From a virus: 21,347 bases of DNA. The notes beneath the pieces are model-generated. The model was not told the DNA's origin, searched no databases, and was given only the letters and a program-made list of their open reading frames with translations. Shown in pieces: positions 10,699 through 19,213 of the stretch. Location: positions 1 to 21,347 of IMG/VR virus record IMGVR_UViG_3300037222_000123; one strand, 5' to 3'. The stretch's first letter is position 1. Each line of letters starts with the position of its first letter. The translations under genes were made by a program, and so were the position numbers.

Positions 10699-13161
10699 AT
10701 GGCAGTCATCGGCGAGCTGGTTGTAAATCTGAAAGCGCAGACGGCAGAGTTCACAGACTCTCTCGGAAAATCGAATACACTGCTCGTTGAGTTCGGCGAC
10801 AAAGGCAAAGAAGCCGGCGAGAAGATGGGCACTTCGATGGGTGAAGCGCGCGGCGGCTTGATGTTGACTGAGCACCTGCTCGGTGTTCCTCTTCCGCGTC
10901 ACCTCAACAGTTTGATCGCACAGATTCCCGGAGTCGGCGCTGCATTCGCTGCGATGCTGCCGATTGTTGGTGTGATGCTCGCAATTACTATCATCGCAAA
11001 GCTGATCGAGAAGCACTATGAGCATCTGGAAGTCATCCGCAAGACTCAGAACTCTTTGATAGAGATGAGCGGTGAAGGCGCCAAAGCAATGGGCGCACTG
11101 GATGATAAGGTCCTCGAGGCCAGCAAGACGCTCGATGACTTGACTCATAATAAAGTAGCCGGCCTCAGCGCTGAGCTGAAGCTAATAGATCACAAGTCTA
11201 TTGAAGAGCTGAATGCCTTCCTCGCGCAGTCTACGACGCAAGCTGAGAAGTTTTTCAAGCTTGTGAAGCCGTCATGGTATGAATTCGATCGTGATGTTAA
11301 GGGTGCGGAAGCCGGACTTGAAGATTTTTCCGCGAAGTACAAAGCACTCATTGACAACGGTCAGGTGAAAGAAGCTGGAGAGCTGCTCGCGGGAACACTG
11401 GATGCTGCGAAAGCTAAGCTTGAAGACATGAAGAGCGCAGGAATAGAAGTGCGTGATGAGTTCGGCAACATTGTTGTCGCTGCGAATGAGGTTACGAAGG
11501 GCACAGAGAAAGACATTCAAGCGCAAACTGTAGTTTTGAACCTCTTAAAAGCACAGGCTGATGCAGCGGAGAAGATCAAAGAAATAGAAGAGGATAAAGA
11601 AGCAGCCGCAAGGATTTCTGCTGCTGACAAAGCGCACTCTGAAGAGCAGGCTGGCCGAGAGAGCGCACTGTCGAGCAAGAAGACAAGCGCTGAGATAAAG
11701 GTGAAGATTGCAGAAGAAGCAGCACAGAAAGAATATGCGGCTGGCAAGATCACATCAGAGCAGCTTGCTGCTGCGGAGCAAGCGGCGGCTGACAAGCGCC
11801 TGCAAATAGAGCGCGATTTCACTGAGGCGAAGATCGCGCTAGAGATGAGCAGCAATGATGACGCCGCGACTACCGTTTCTAAAGTGGCTGCGCTCAACGC
11901 TCACCTGCAAGATTTGGAGCTAGAGCACAGAGCTAAACTCTCGAACATTGACAATGAGGCGCAGAAGCGCGATAACACTGCCGCCGAGAAACTCTACACG
12001 GAGAATGAGAACGCCGCCAAAGAGAAAGCAGAAGCGATTGAAACAAGTCTCCGCGGCGAAGAAGCTGTCCGCAAAGCGAATGGCGAGTCCATTGAGAGTG
12101 AAGCACAGGCCTCTATCCGCCTCGGGGAAGTGAAATTGAAAGTTGCGGAATCCGGCATAAAAAGTGCTGCTTCAAGCGGCCTGATTTCTAAGATAGAAGA
12201 GCAGAAGGAATTGAAAAAGATCCTTGTGCAAGAAGAAGCCGACCGTCAAGCTGCTTATGCAAGAGAGCTGACAGCAGCGCAATCGAATGCGGCTGCTCTT
12301 GCTGCTGCTGCGACTGCATCTAAAGGGGACGGAGATGAGGCACAGAAGATCAAAGCATCTAGTGATGCCAGAGCAAAATTGAATGCAATGATCGCGCAGA
12401 ACACTGCTCTAACAGGACAGAATGCTGCTGCGATCAATGCTGCTGACGTTGCAGAGAAGAGAGCACGCGGAGATTTCAGCCAGTGGGTCAAAGACATGCA
12501 TCGTGATTTGCCGACAACTGCAAAGATGCTCCAGACATCCTTTCAAAAAGGGTTTGACAGCGTGAATGCAGGCTTCGCGAAGACGCTCATGACTGGCAAG
12601 GGATTCGGCAAAGAGATGCGGCAAGTCGGACAAGAGCTGCTCCAGTCTGTTATTGAGCAAGAGCTGAAGAAGCTTGAAGTCTATGTGATGGGACTCATTC
12701 AGAAAAAGACAACAGCCGTCACATCAGATGCAGAAGAAGTTGCACAAGCAACAGCGAAAGCAGCCGCGATGAAGACACTCGCAGCGAGTGAAGCTGGTGC
12801 ATGGGCTTTTGAGTCTGTGATGTCAGCAATGCCTTATCCTGGAAACATGATTCAAGCGCCGATCGCGGCTGGCATGGCTGTAGCACAAGCAATGGCCTTC
12901 AACAAAGGTGGTGAAGTTCCTGGATACGGCAGCGGTGATACAGTCCCAGCAATGTTGACGCCTGGGGAGACTGTTGTTACGAAAGCACTGACGGAGCAAG
13001 TCAAGAGCAATGGCAGCAGCCGCGCTGATCGCGGCGGAGACACACATGTGGCTGTGCACGTCCATGCTGTTGATGCGGCCGGCTTTGAGGGCTTGATAAA
13101 GAAGCACTCCTCTATGCTTCAAAAACATGTCACGAGTGCAGTAAGGCGGGCAAACCGATGA
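10699..13161 (+). CDS. Tape measure protein
   Basis: 820 aa. Begins MAVIGELVVNLKAQTAEFTD, the common start of tape measure proteins. A hydrophobic stretch of about 30 residues (74-103: AQIPGVGAAFAAMLPIVGVM and on to LAITIIAKLI) may insert into the host membrane. Residues ~105-560 are long heptad-rich, Ala/Glu/Lys-rich helices. The C-terminus has the well-known end motif KGGEVPGYGSGDTVPAMLTP followed by GETVV (from about residue 736). At about 1.5 angstrom per residue it predicts a tail near 120 nm, an estimate only. No lysozyme or peptidase domain is seen within it. Its stop overlaps the next gene's start (ATGA). It follows the chaperones, as in most siphophages. Confidence 0.9.
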   Translation: MAVIGELVVNLKAQTAEFTDSLGKSNTLLVEFGDKGKEAGEKMGTSMGEARGGLMLTEHLLGVPLPRHLNSLIAQIPGVGAAFAAMLPIVGVMLAITIIAKLIEKHYEHLEVIRKTQNSLIEMSGEGAKAMGALDDKVLEASKTLDDLTHNKVAGLSAELKLIDHKSIEELNAFLAQSTTQAEKFFKLVKPSWYEFDRDVKGAEAGLEDFSAKYKALIDNGQVKEAGELLAGTLDAAKAKLEDMKSAGIEVRDEFGNIVVAANEVTKGTEKDIQAQTVVLNLLKAQADAAEKIKEIEEDKEAAARISAADKAHSEEQAGRESALSSKKTSAEIKVKIAEEAAQKEYAAGKITSEQLAAAEQAAADKRLQIERDFTEAKIALEMSSNDDAATTVSKVAALNAHLQDLELEHRAKLSNIDNEAQKRDNTAAEKLYTENENAAKEKAEAIETSLRGEEAVRKANGESIESEAQASIRLGEVKLKVAESGIKSAASSGLISKIEEQKELKKILVQEEADRQAAYARELTAAQSNAAALAAAATASKGDGDEAQKIKASSDARAKLNAMIAQNTALTGQNAAAINAADVAEKRARGDFSQWVKDMHRDLPTTAKMLQTSFQKGFDSVNAGFAKTLMTGKGFGKEMRQVGQELLQSVIEQELKKLEVYVMGLIQKKTTAVTSDAEEVAQATAKAAAMKTLAASEAGAWAFESVMSAMPYPGNMIQAPIAAGMAVAQAMAFNKGGEVPGYGSGDTVPAMLTPGETVVTKALTEQVKSNGSSRADRGGDTHVAVHVHAVDAAGFEGLIKKHSSMLQKHVTSAVRRANR

Positions 13162-13493
13162 TCTATACTGCGGCAACGAGAGTGAAAAGGAATGCATATT
13201 GCAAGGAGTGGCGGAAAGCTAATCCAGATAAAACCAAAGCTGCCTATTGTGACAGCCGCTACGGCAACGGAGCGCATGTGCATCTTCAGAATCAACTGAG
13301 TAAGCAAAGTCACTGTTGCGCTATCTGTTCTACTGTACTTACAGAGCCGTGCCTAGATCACAACCATGAGACTGGGCAATGGCGCGGTGCCTTGTGCCAT
13401 CAATGCAATCTTGCTCTAGGGCATATTAAAGACAATCAAGAGACCCTTCTAAAAGCAGTGGAATATCTCAAATTTTGGAAGGAGCAAGTATGA
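13158..13493 (+). CDS. Endonuclease VII-type HNH nuclease (probable free-standing homing endonuclease)
   Basis: 111 aa. The start overlaps the tape measure stop and its stop overlaps the DUF2460 start (both ATGA). It has the recombination endonuclease VII fold motifs: CAIC (residues 54-57), LDHNHETGQWRGALC (66-80) with the His-Asn-His active site, then CHQCNLALG (80-88) with CxxC and the zinc-binding pair, and a DNQETLLKAVEYL helix. T4 endonuclease VII itself is a 157-aa Holliday-junction resolvase; such short versions in structural operons are usually mobile nucleases rather than resolvases. The N-terminal basic RVKRNAYCKEWRKANPDKTK is typical. Confidence 0.87.
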   Translation: MIYTAATRVKRNAYCKEWRKANPDKTKAAYCDSRYGNGAHVHLQNQLSKQSHCCAICSTVLTEPCLDHNHETGQWRGALCHQCNLALGHIKDNQETLLKAVEYLKFWKEQV

Positions 13494-14158
13494 GCTATCC
13501 AACAATGCCGCTTCTGCCGATCTCAATGGTGAAAGGCTTGCACAAGGCACCTGTGCTCAACACTTCTACGCAGAAGACAGCCGCGAATGTTGGGAACAGT
13601 TCTATTTCATACACTCCGTATCCGTCTTGGTCATTTGAATTCGACATGGAGAAAATTCTCGGTAATGAGAATGCACCGACATCTGTTGCTGCTATTTTCC
13701 AAGGCACTTTTATAGCGGCTAAAAGTTTGGGCGGACTGTTTCTGTTCACTGATCCGCAAGACAGCACAGTGTCGCTTGCTACTTCAGGAATGCTTGACGT
13801 GACGCCGGGCTCTGCAACGCCGATGGCTGTTAAGGGCAACGGGACCAGCACTCAGTTTCAACTCGCGCGCTTGTACGGCGGTGTTGCTTGGGACGTTATT
13901 CAGTTCGCATCTGTGTCAGCCCTCAAAGTCAGCGGCACTGCAAAATACTCTCCCGGCGATTTTTCGATTAGCAGTACTGGCGTAGTTACCTTCACATCAG
14001 CTCCTGCGAACAATGCTACGCTCACATGGATCGGAACATTTCAGTTTCTGTGTCGGTTCGATGAAGACACACTTGATGCGACACGCTGTTTCACTACGAA
14101 TAGTGGCTCTGACCAGTGGGACTTTGCGGCCGTCAAGTTCACTTCAGAGTTCGTTTAA
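13490..14158 (+). CDS. DUF2460 distal tail protein (RcGTA gp12-like)
   Basis: 222 aa from the ATG at 13490, with AAGGAG upstream; an in-frame TTG at 13475 would only add residues inside the nuclease gene. It shows MPLLPISMVKGLHKAPVLNT, then SISYTPYPSWSFEFDMEKIL, FLFTDPQDSTVSLA and STGVVTFTSAPANNATLTW with FQFLCRFDEDTLDA, which matches the DUF2460 pattern (rigid opening, P(Q)D pattern, GvitF.tAPa.Ga.ltwt...pVRFd.d.l). In RcGTA the homologue is the distal tail ring that links the tube to the hub. It is the first gene of the GTA-like tail-tip block. Confidence 0.82.
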   Translation: MSYPTMPLLPISMVKGLHKAPVLNTSTQKTAANVGNSSISYTPYPSWSFEFDMEKILGNENAPTSVAAIFQGTFIAAKSLGGLFLFTDPQDSTVSLATSGMLDVTPGSATPMAVKGNGTSTQFQLARLYGGVAWDVIQFASVSALKVSGTAKYSPGDFSISSTGVVTFTSAPANNATLTWIGTFQFLCRFDEDTLDATRCFTTNSGSDQWDFAAVKFTSEFV

Positions 14159-14188
14159 CAGCGCGTCACAGATAACAGAGAGTGTGCT

Positions 14189-15136
14189 ATGAAGAGGTTG
14201 ATGTCATCGACGCTGATTACATGGCTCAAAGCCAATCCAAACTGCTTCAAGGCAGATTGCTTTGTTATCTACCTGCCGACTGGTGACACACTGACTGCAA
14301 CAGAGGGTCAATGGGACTTGACTATACCTGCCGGCACTTCTGGCTTTCCCGGTGACATTACGACATTCAGTGCGAAGCAGTGGGGATGCTGGAAGCGCGG
14401 AGACATCACAAGCGAAGCAACTTTCAGCCTTGCTACGAACACGATGGACTTGACGTGCACAGTTACACAAGTAATTGTGTACCCCGGCAAAACGTGTGGA
14501 CTTCTCAATGCAGCAGCGAACGGACTCTTTGATGGGGCAACACTCGCCATTTATACGGTGTACATGACAAGCTACGGAACAATTCCGGCTGGCGGAATTG
14601 AACCGAAATGGACGGGCACCATCGGCAGCTTCAAAGAACTCAGCCGGCAGCATGTAGTGTTCGAGTGCGTTGACCCGCTCTACATCTGCAACCGCAAAGT
14701 ACCGACGCGGCTGTATCAGCCTTCTTGCCCGTGGATTTTCTGCGGGACAGACGGAAACTGCGGACTGGATCCGCTGAATTACACTGTCAATTTTACGGCC
14801 GCTTCCGGCAGCACACAGACTGTTCTCAAGCCAGCTTCGGCATTCACACAAGCTGTAGGCTGGTTTGTGCAGGGCACTGTTAAATGCACTCAGGGCGCGA
14901 ACAGCGGCCTGTCTACTAACGTTACCTCAGATGCTGGCGGCAATCTAGCACTGGATCCGCCGTTCATCTTTCCAGTTACGGTTGGTGACACATTCAGTGC
15001 TCTTGCTGGCTGTGATAAAGCACTGCCCTCATGCAAGACAAGGAAAACTGCTGCTGGCGGATCAGTTGACAACTCATTGCAGTACGGTGGCTTCGACTTC
15101 ATGCCGCCGCCAGCATCTGTGCTGGGCGGAGCATAA
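14189..15136 (+). CDS. DUF2163/BR0599 tail hub protein (RcGTA gp13-like)
   Basis: 315 aa; ATG at 14189 or, less likely, 14201. The N-terminal half carries a strand-rich hub domain (FVIYLPTGDTLTATEGQWDL, KRGDITSEATFSLATNTMDL). The C-terminal half has a cysteine set matching the family: PSCPWIFCGTDGNCGLD (C180, C185, C191) and GCDKALPSCKTRK (C275, C282), followed by a GGFDFMPP end. In RcGTA gp13 and lambda gpL, cysteines of this region hold an iron-sulfur cluster; that this one does so is inference. It sits between the DUF2460 and peptidase genes, with a 30-nt gap before it that holds the ribosome-binding-like AGAGAG. Confidence 0.85.
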   Translation: MKRLMSSTLITWLKANPNCFKADCFVIYLPTGDTLTATEGQWDLTIPAGTSGFPGDITTFSAKQWGCWKRGDITSEATFSLATNTMDLTCTVTQVIVYPGKTCGLLNAAANGLFDGATLAIYTVYMTSYGTIPAGGIEPKWTGTIGSFKELSRQHVVFECVDPLYICNRKVPTRLYQPSCPWIFCGTDGNCGLDPLNYTVNFTAASGSTQTVLKPASAFTQAVGWFVQGTVKCTQGANSGLSTNVTSDAGGNLALDPPFIFPVTVGDTFSALAGCDKALPSCKTRKTAAGGSVDNSLQYGGFDFMPPPASVLGGA

Positions 15137-15140
15137 AGCA

Positions 15141-15596
15141 ATGTTATACACGAAGGACAGAGAGCGCATCATCGCAGAAGCGGCCGAGTGGCTGCATACG
15201 CCGTATCGCGGCTGGAGTCGCTGCAAGCACTACGGTGCTGATTGCTTGGGGTTCGTTGCTGGTGTTTTTGTCAACATGGGGCACATCACAGAGAAAGAGG
15301 CAACGGCTGCAATTCCAACTGACTACTCACTTCAGATTGGACAGCATCAAGAAGATACGGAGTACCTCAGCGGAATCATGACCTTCATGGATGAAATCAA
15401 AGAGCATGAAGCAAGAGCTGGTGATGTGGTCATGTTCAAAATTGCGATGGCTTACACACACTCTGCCATCATCGTGAAGTGGCCGCTAGTTATTCACTGC
15501 CTTGCACATGGCGGTGTGCGGTATGCAGATGCAAAACGCTGTCCTGTGCTAGTCGGCAAAGCAGCAAGATTCTTCACTCTGAAAGACGGGCGTTAA
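15141..15596 (+). CDS. NlpC/P60 tail-tip peptidase (RcGTA gp14-like)
   Basis: 151 aa from the ATG at 15141; the long upstream frame overlaps the hub gene and is a shadow. The NlpC/P60 core is complete: WLHTPYRGWSRCKHYGADCL with catalytic Cys35 in the DCxGF motif, AGDVVMFKIAMAYTHSAI with His107, and WPLVIHCLAHGGV with a third polar residue His119. It would cleave peptide stems in host peptidoglycan at infection, or trim during assembly. No signal peptide is expected, because it is carried on the virion. The flanking hub genes match the RcGTA order. Confidence 0.88.
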   Translation: MLYTKDRERIIAEAAEWLHTPYRGWSRCKHYGADCLGFVAGVFVNMGHITEKEATAAIPTDYSLQIGQHQEDTEYLSGIMTFMDEIKEHEARAGDVVMFKIAMAYTHSAIIVKWPLVIHCLAHGGVRYADAKRCPVLVGKAARFFTLKDGR

Positions 15597-15597
15597 A

Positions 15598-18500
15598 ATG
15601 GGCGTATTCGGCGGCGCGAAGCAAGCATCTTCGAGAATCAACGCTATCCAAGTGAATGAGAGTTCCTACGGCAGGGCTGTAGCAGCCTTGCTGGGGCAGC
15701 AGCGCGTCCATCAGACTATTCTTTGGACAGACGGACTTGTAAGTTGGAAGTCTGATGCTGGCGGCAAGGGCGGTGGCAAGGGTGGTTCACAATATGTTTA
15801 TGCCGGTGATGTGATTGCTGCACTCTGTAACGGTCCTGTAACTTCAATCGCAGATGTGTGGGATGGGCAAAGTTGGCTGAGCAAGCAGTGGGGCGGCAAC
15901 ACTTTCACCGTGTCTTCCAACGGTGTGTACGCACCGGCGAACGCTGCTCTGCTTGCTTCAGATAACGGAGTCGTATTTGAGACAACGTACAGTGCATCTT
16001 ACAATGACTATGGTGCTCCGGCAGCAACAGTGCTGAGCGGCACGGATTACGTTCCGCTGACGAAAGTTCCTTATGGAACGGTGCTCACTGCAGGCCAGTA
16101 CAGTATTAGCCCGATCAGCATCGGCACGTTTGTGCTGAGTGCGGCAGCTAATGCATCCGGCGGGAACACAGTGTACACCGGAACAATCACTGGCGGTGTG
16201 TCACCGTACAGTTCCGGCGCAGCCAATGCTTATATCGGCTTCGCATTCATAGTCACTGGTTTTGCTACTGCTGCGAACAACGGCACATTCATTTGCGCAG
16301 CTTCTACAGCCACAACTCTGACACTCATCAATCCGAGCGGCGTGTATGAAGTACATGCTGGTCATGCTGCTGAGACAGGCAACTCATATCACTTCTGCGC
16401 TTCAGACGCTGGCAAGACTGCAATTCAGAATTATCAGTACACTATCCAAGACATGATGGACGAGCAGATCGGTGTTGTGCCGTCTTCAGGAAGGATCACT
16501 GTCGGCGGAACATTCACACCGACAAAAGACATGGGAGTTTGGTACTACGATACTACTGGCACCGGAGCGACAATGGTTCAGATGCAATCTGTCCCCGGAA
16601 CTCCGTCAGCCGCCGGTCAGTATCATTTCAAAACTCCTGGGGACTCTAGCACAGGCGGAGCGACTTACATTTTTTATGTTGGAGGTAGCGGAGACTTCAA
16701 TCAAGAAGTGCTGATGAAGTGGCAATATCAAAACAACTCTGCGACGCCTGGCAACACTGGCAACTTGCTCAAGTTTGAATTCTTCGGAGGCGGGAGAGGG
16801 CAAGCAATCTGGCCGTTCATTCTTACTGGCGGCACTGTTCAGATTGGAAATCAAGACGGCGGTCAATCACCGACTGAGCCAGCATTCCCCGGTGAAGCAC
16901 TCGGCTACAGCAACACAGCATATCTTGCTTTTGGTCCGATGACACTCGGCTCATCCGGCGCGCCGCACAACATCACTGTGGAAGCAACAACACCATGGAG
17001 CTATGGTGGATATTACTCAAGTGGTTGTGATGAAGGCAAGCCAATCATAGATGTAAACCCAGTAACCGCGATCTTCCAAGTGCTAACTAACTCTGTCTGG
17101 GGACTAGGCAGCGGTTCTGTGCCGTTCCATACTTCTTGCATTGACAACGGCCCCGGCGGCACATGGGGAGCTGGTGCAGGCAGCTCAATTGCTCCCACAG
17201 CATCGCAGCAAAAGAATCCTGCTGCTGCCGCACAAACTGGAAGCGACTGGTATAACCCAACTAGAGTTGATAATCCAAACGGAATCTTAGGCAATGGCAG
17301 TTACGGTCCTGGCACTGCTTTCATTGAGACTGGATCATCGCAGACTCTCTATGCAAGCAACTTCGGTTTCAGCATTCCGAGCACGGCCGTAATCACTGGC
17401 ATAGAAGTGCACTGGACATCTCGCGGATTCGATTCTCATGGCACTAACACACCTACAGTGCTTAATGTTTCTCTTGAGACTTCGGCTGGCGTAGCGGCAG
17501 TTTTCCGCACCGTGCCAGTGAATATCAACACCAGCAATGTGCAGGGAGGTCCCACGGACTCTTGGGGTGCAGGGCTAACACCAGCACAAATCAATGCTTC
17601 GAGTTTCGGTGTCGGTTTCCAAGTTGGACCTGGTGCTGCATGGGGAAGTGCCGTCTGGAACTGCTACGTTGTTGTCTACTACTCTACCGCTGTACTAGGC
17701 ACGCGCACCGTAGACAATACGGCGTCCAGTTACTTTGCGGCCAACAATGCTTTCCTGAGTGCATATCTAGAGACACAGGATTCTGCTTCTACAGTCATTG
17801 GAAAATGGCTAGAGATGTTCCAGTGCGGCGCATACTTCAGTGAAGGCATGTTGAAGCTTGTCCCTTACGGAACACAGTCCGCAGCCGCTAACGGTTGCAC
17901 GTGGATTGCTCCGTCATCTGTTGTAGTCGCGCTGGACGACACTTGCTTTGTTCAGAAAGAAGGCAAGGACCCGCTTGAAATGGAACGCGGCAACCCCTAT
18001 GATGCTTTCAACAAAGTCAGTATCAACTGGACAAACCGCGCCGTGCAGTACAGCAATGACTTGGTTGAGGAGTCTGATCAAGCGAGCATCGACCGCTACG
18101 GAGAACTGCGCGAGAGTCCGCAGACATTCAGTGATATTTGTCAGTTGAGTGCAGCAACGTTCGCAGCGAACATGCGGATCAAGCGACTTGGATACATCCG
18201 CAACAAGTACAAGGGCACGCTGTCATTCGTCTACAGCTACCTTGAGCCGATGGATTTGGTGAGTGTGAGCACTTCATCACAGTGGGCCGCTGGGCTGAAT
18301 AACATCAACCTCGGACTTGTCAACATCACTTTGCGTGTGACAAAGAAAGTAGACAAGCCGGATGGCTTCATCGACTTTGAATTTGAGAACACAACTTTTG
18401 CGGCTGGTATGCCCACACTTTACAACAAAGGCGTATCTTCTGGGCAGAGCACCGTGAATGCTTACAAAAGCCCTGGCAACACTGAAATTGTGATGTTTGA

Positions 18501-19212
18501 GGCGACCAGCCGGTTGACACGGCAGCAGGGGAATCAAATTTGGATTGGTGCAGTCGGAGCGGACTCGGTTGATTGGGGAAGTTGCGAAATCTGGGTTTCT
18601 CAAGACAATACGAAATATCAGAACATCGGAACCATCACGCAGCAAGCGCGGATGGGCGTGCTGGCTTCAACATTCGGTTACGGTTCTGACCCTGACATCG
18701 ACAATGTGCTTGTCGTTGACCTTGCTCAGAACTGCGGTGCATTAGAATCAGGATCAGAGTTGGATGCTGACAGCGGGAACACGCTTTGTTTTGTAGATGA
18801 AGAAATTGTCTCTTACTCTTCTTGCACCGTTACAGGCCAAAATGAGTACACAATGAATCTTGGAGCACCATCTGTGGCCGGCTACATCCGCCGCGGGCAG
18901 ATGGGCAGCACGATCTCATCACATGCCGCGGGGACGCTATTCATGCGCTTAGACGGTGCTGTCTACAAATACACTTACGACCCAGCATTGGCTGGTGTCA
19001 CACTTTACTTCAAATTTCAGAGCGTCAACAACTTCGGCAACATGGCACAAGACTTGAGCACTCTGACGCCCGTCATCTTCACTGTTCCTGGACTGAATGG
19101 CGGGTCGGTAGATGCCAGCAGTGGCTTGATTATCAGTGCCGGACCGAGTCGCACACCGCTACCTATTGGAAGTCCGAGACAGCGGTTAATGAGTTGGGGA
19201 GCGGTGGCCTAA
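15598..19212 (+). CDS. Large tail hub / tip protein (RcGTA gp15-like) with inserted modules
   Basis: 1204 aa. Start GVFGGAKQASSRINAIQVNE then SSYGRAVAALLGQQRVH, the usual opening of GTA gp15/phage tail hub proteins. The Phage-tail_3-type domain is at about 715-880 (YFAANNAFLSAYLETQDSAS, then GMLKLVPYG, PLEMERGNPYDAFNKVSINW). Two display-like segments are inserted: residues about 168-262 (AYIGFAFIVTGFATAANNGT then FICAASTATTLTL), and about 540-698 (WYNPTR, LYASNFGFSIPSTAVITGIE, WGAGLTPAQINASSFGV, VVVYYS), which separates the WGLGSG stretch from the hub continuation. The C-terminal ~320 residues have EIVSYSS and further beta-rich strands. Expected role: central spike and base for fibres and the peptidase. 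Only 1 nt separates it from the peptidase stop and from the next gene. Confidence 0.85.
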   Translation: MGVFGGAKQASSRINAIQVNESSYGRAVAALLGQQRVHQTILWTDGLVSWKSDAGGKGGGKGGSQYVYAGDVIAALCNGPVTSIADVWDGQSWLSKQWGGNTFTVSSNGVYAPANAALLASDNGVVFETTYSASYNDYGAPAATVLSGTDYVPLTKVPYGTVLTAGQYSISPISIGTFVLSAAANASGGNTVYTGTITGGVSPYSSGAANAYIGFAFIVTGFATAANNGTFICAASTATTLTLINPSGVYEVHAGHAAETGNSYHFCASDAGKTAIQNYQYTIQDMMDEQIGVVPSSGRITVGGTFTPTKDMGVWYYDTTGTGATMVQMQSVPGTPSAAGQYHFKTPGDSSTGGATYIFYVGGSGDFNQEVLMKWQYQNNSATPGNTGNLLKFEFFGGGRGQAIWPFILTGGTVQIGNQDGGQSPTEPAFPGEALGYSNTAYLAFGPMTLGSSGAPHNITVEATTPWSYGGYYSSGCDEGKPIIDVNPVTAIFQVLTNSVWGLGSGSVPFHTSCIDNGPGGTWGAGAGSSIAPTASQQKNPAAAAQTGSDWYNPTRVDNPNGILGNGSYGPGTAFIETGSSQTLYASNFGFSIPSTAVITGIEVHWTSRGFDSHGTNTPTVLNVSLETSAGVAAVFRTVPVNINTSNVQGGPTDSWGAGLTPAQINASSFGVGFQVGPGAAWGSAVWNCYVVVYYSTAVLGTRTVDNTASSYFAANNAFLSAYLETQDSASTVIGKWLEMFQCGAYFSEGMLKLVPYGTQSAAANGCTWIAPSSVVVALDDTCFVQKEGKDPLEMERGNPYDAFNKVSINWTNRAVQYSNDLVEESDQASIDRYGELRESPQTFSDICQLSAATFAANMRIKRLGYIRNKYKGTLSFVYSYLEPMDLVSVSTSSQWAAGLNNINLGLVNITLRVTKKVDKPDGFIDFEFENTTFAAGMPTLYNKGVSSGQSTVNAYKSPGNTEIVMFEATSRLTRQQGNQIWIGAVGADSVDWGSCEIWVSQDNTKYQNIGTITQQARMGVLASTFGYGSDPDIDNVLVVDLAQNCGALESGSELDADSGNTLCFVDEEIVSYSSCTVTGQNEYTMNLGAPSVAGYIRRGQMGSTISSHAAGTLFMRLDGAVYKYTYDPALAGVTLYFKFQSVNNFGNMAQDLSTLTPVIFTVPGLNGGSVDASSGLIISAGPSRTPLPIGSPRQRLMSWGAVA

Positions 19213-19213
19213 A

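Noticed and set aside
14982-15140. Long upstream extension of the peptidase ORF
   Set aside because: Overlaps the DUF2163 gene in another frame and lacks peptidase similarity; ATG 15141 gives a full domain.
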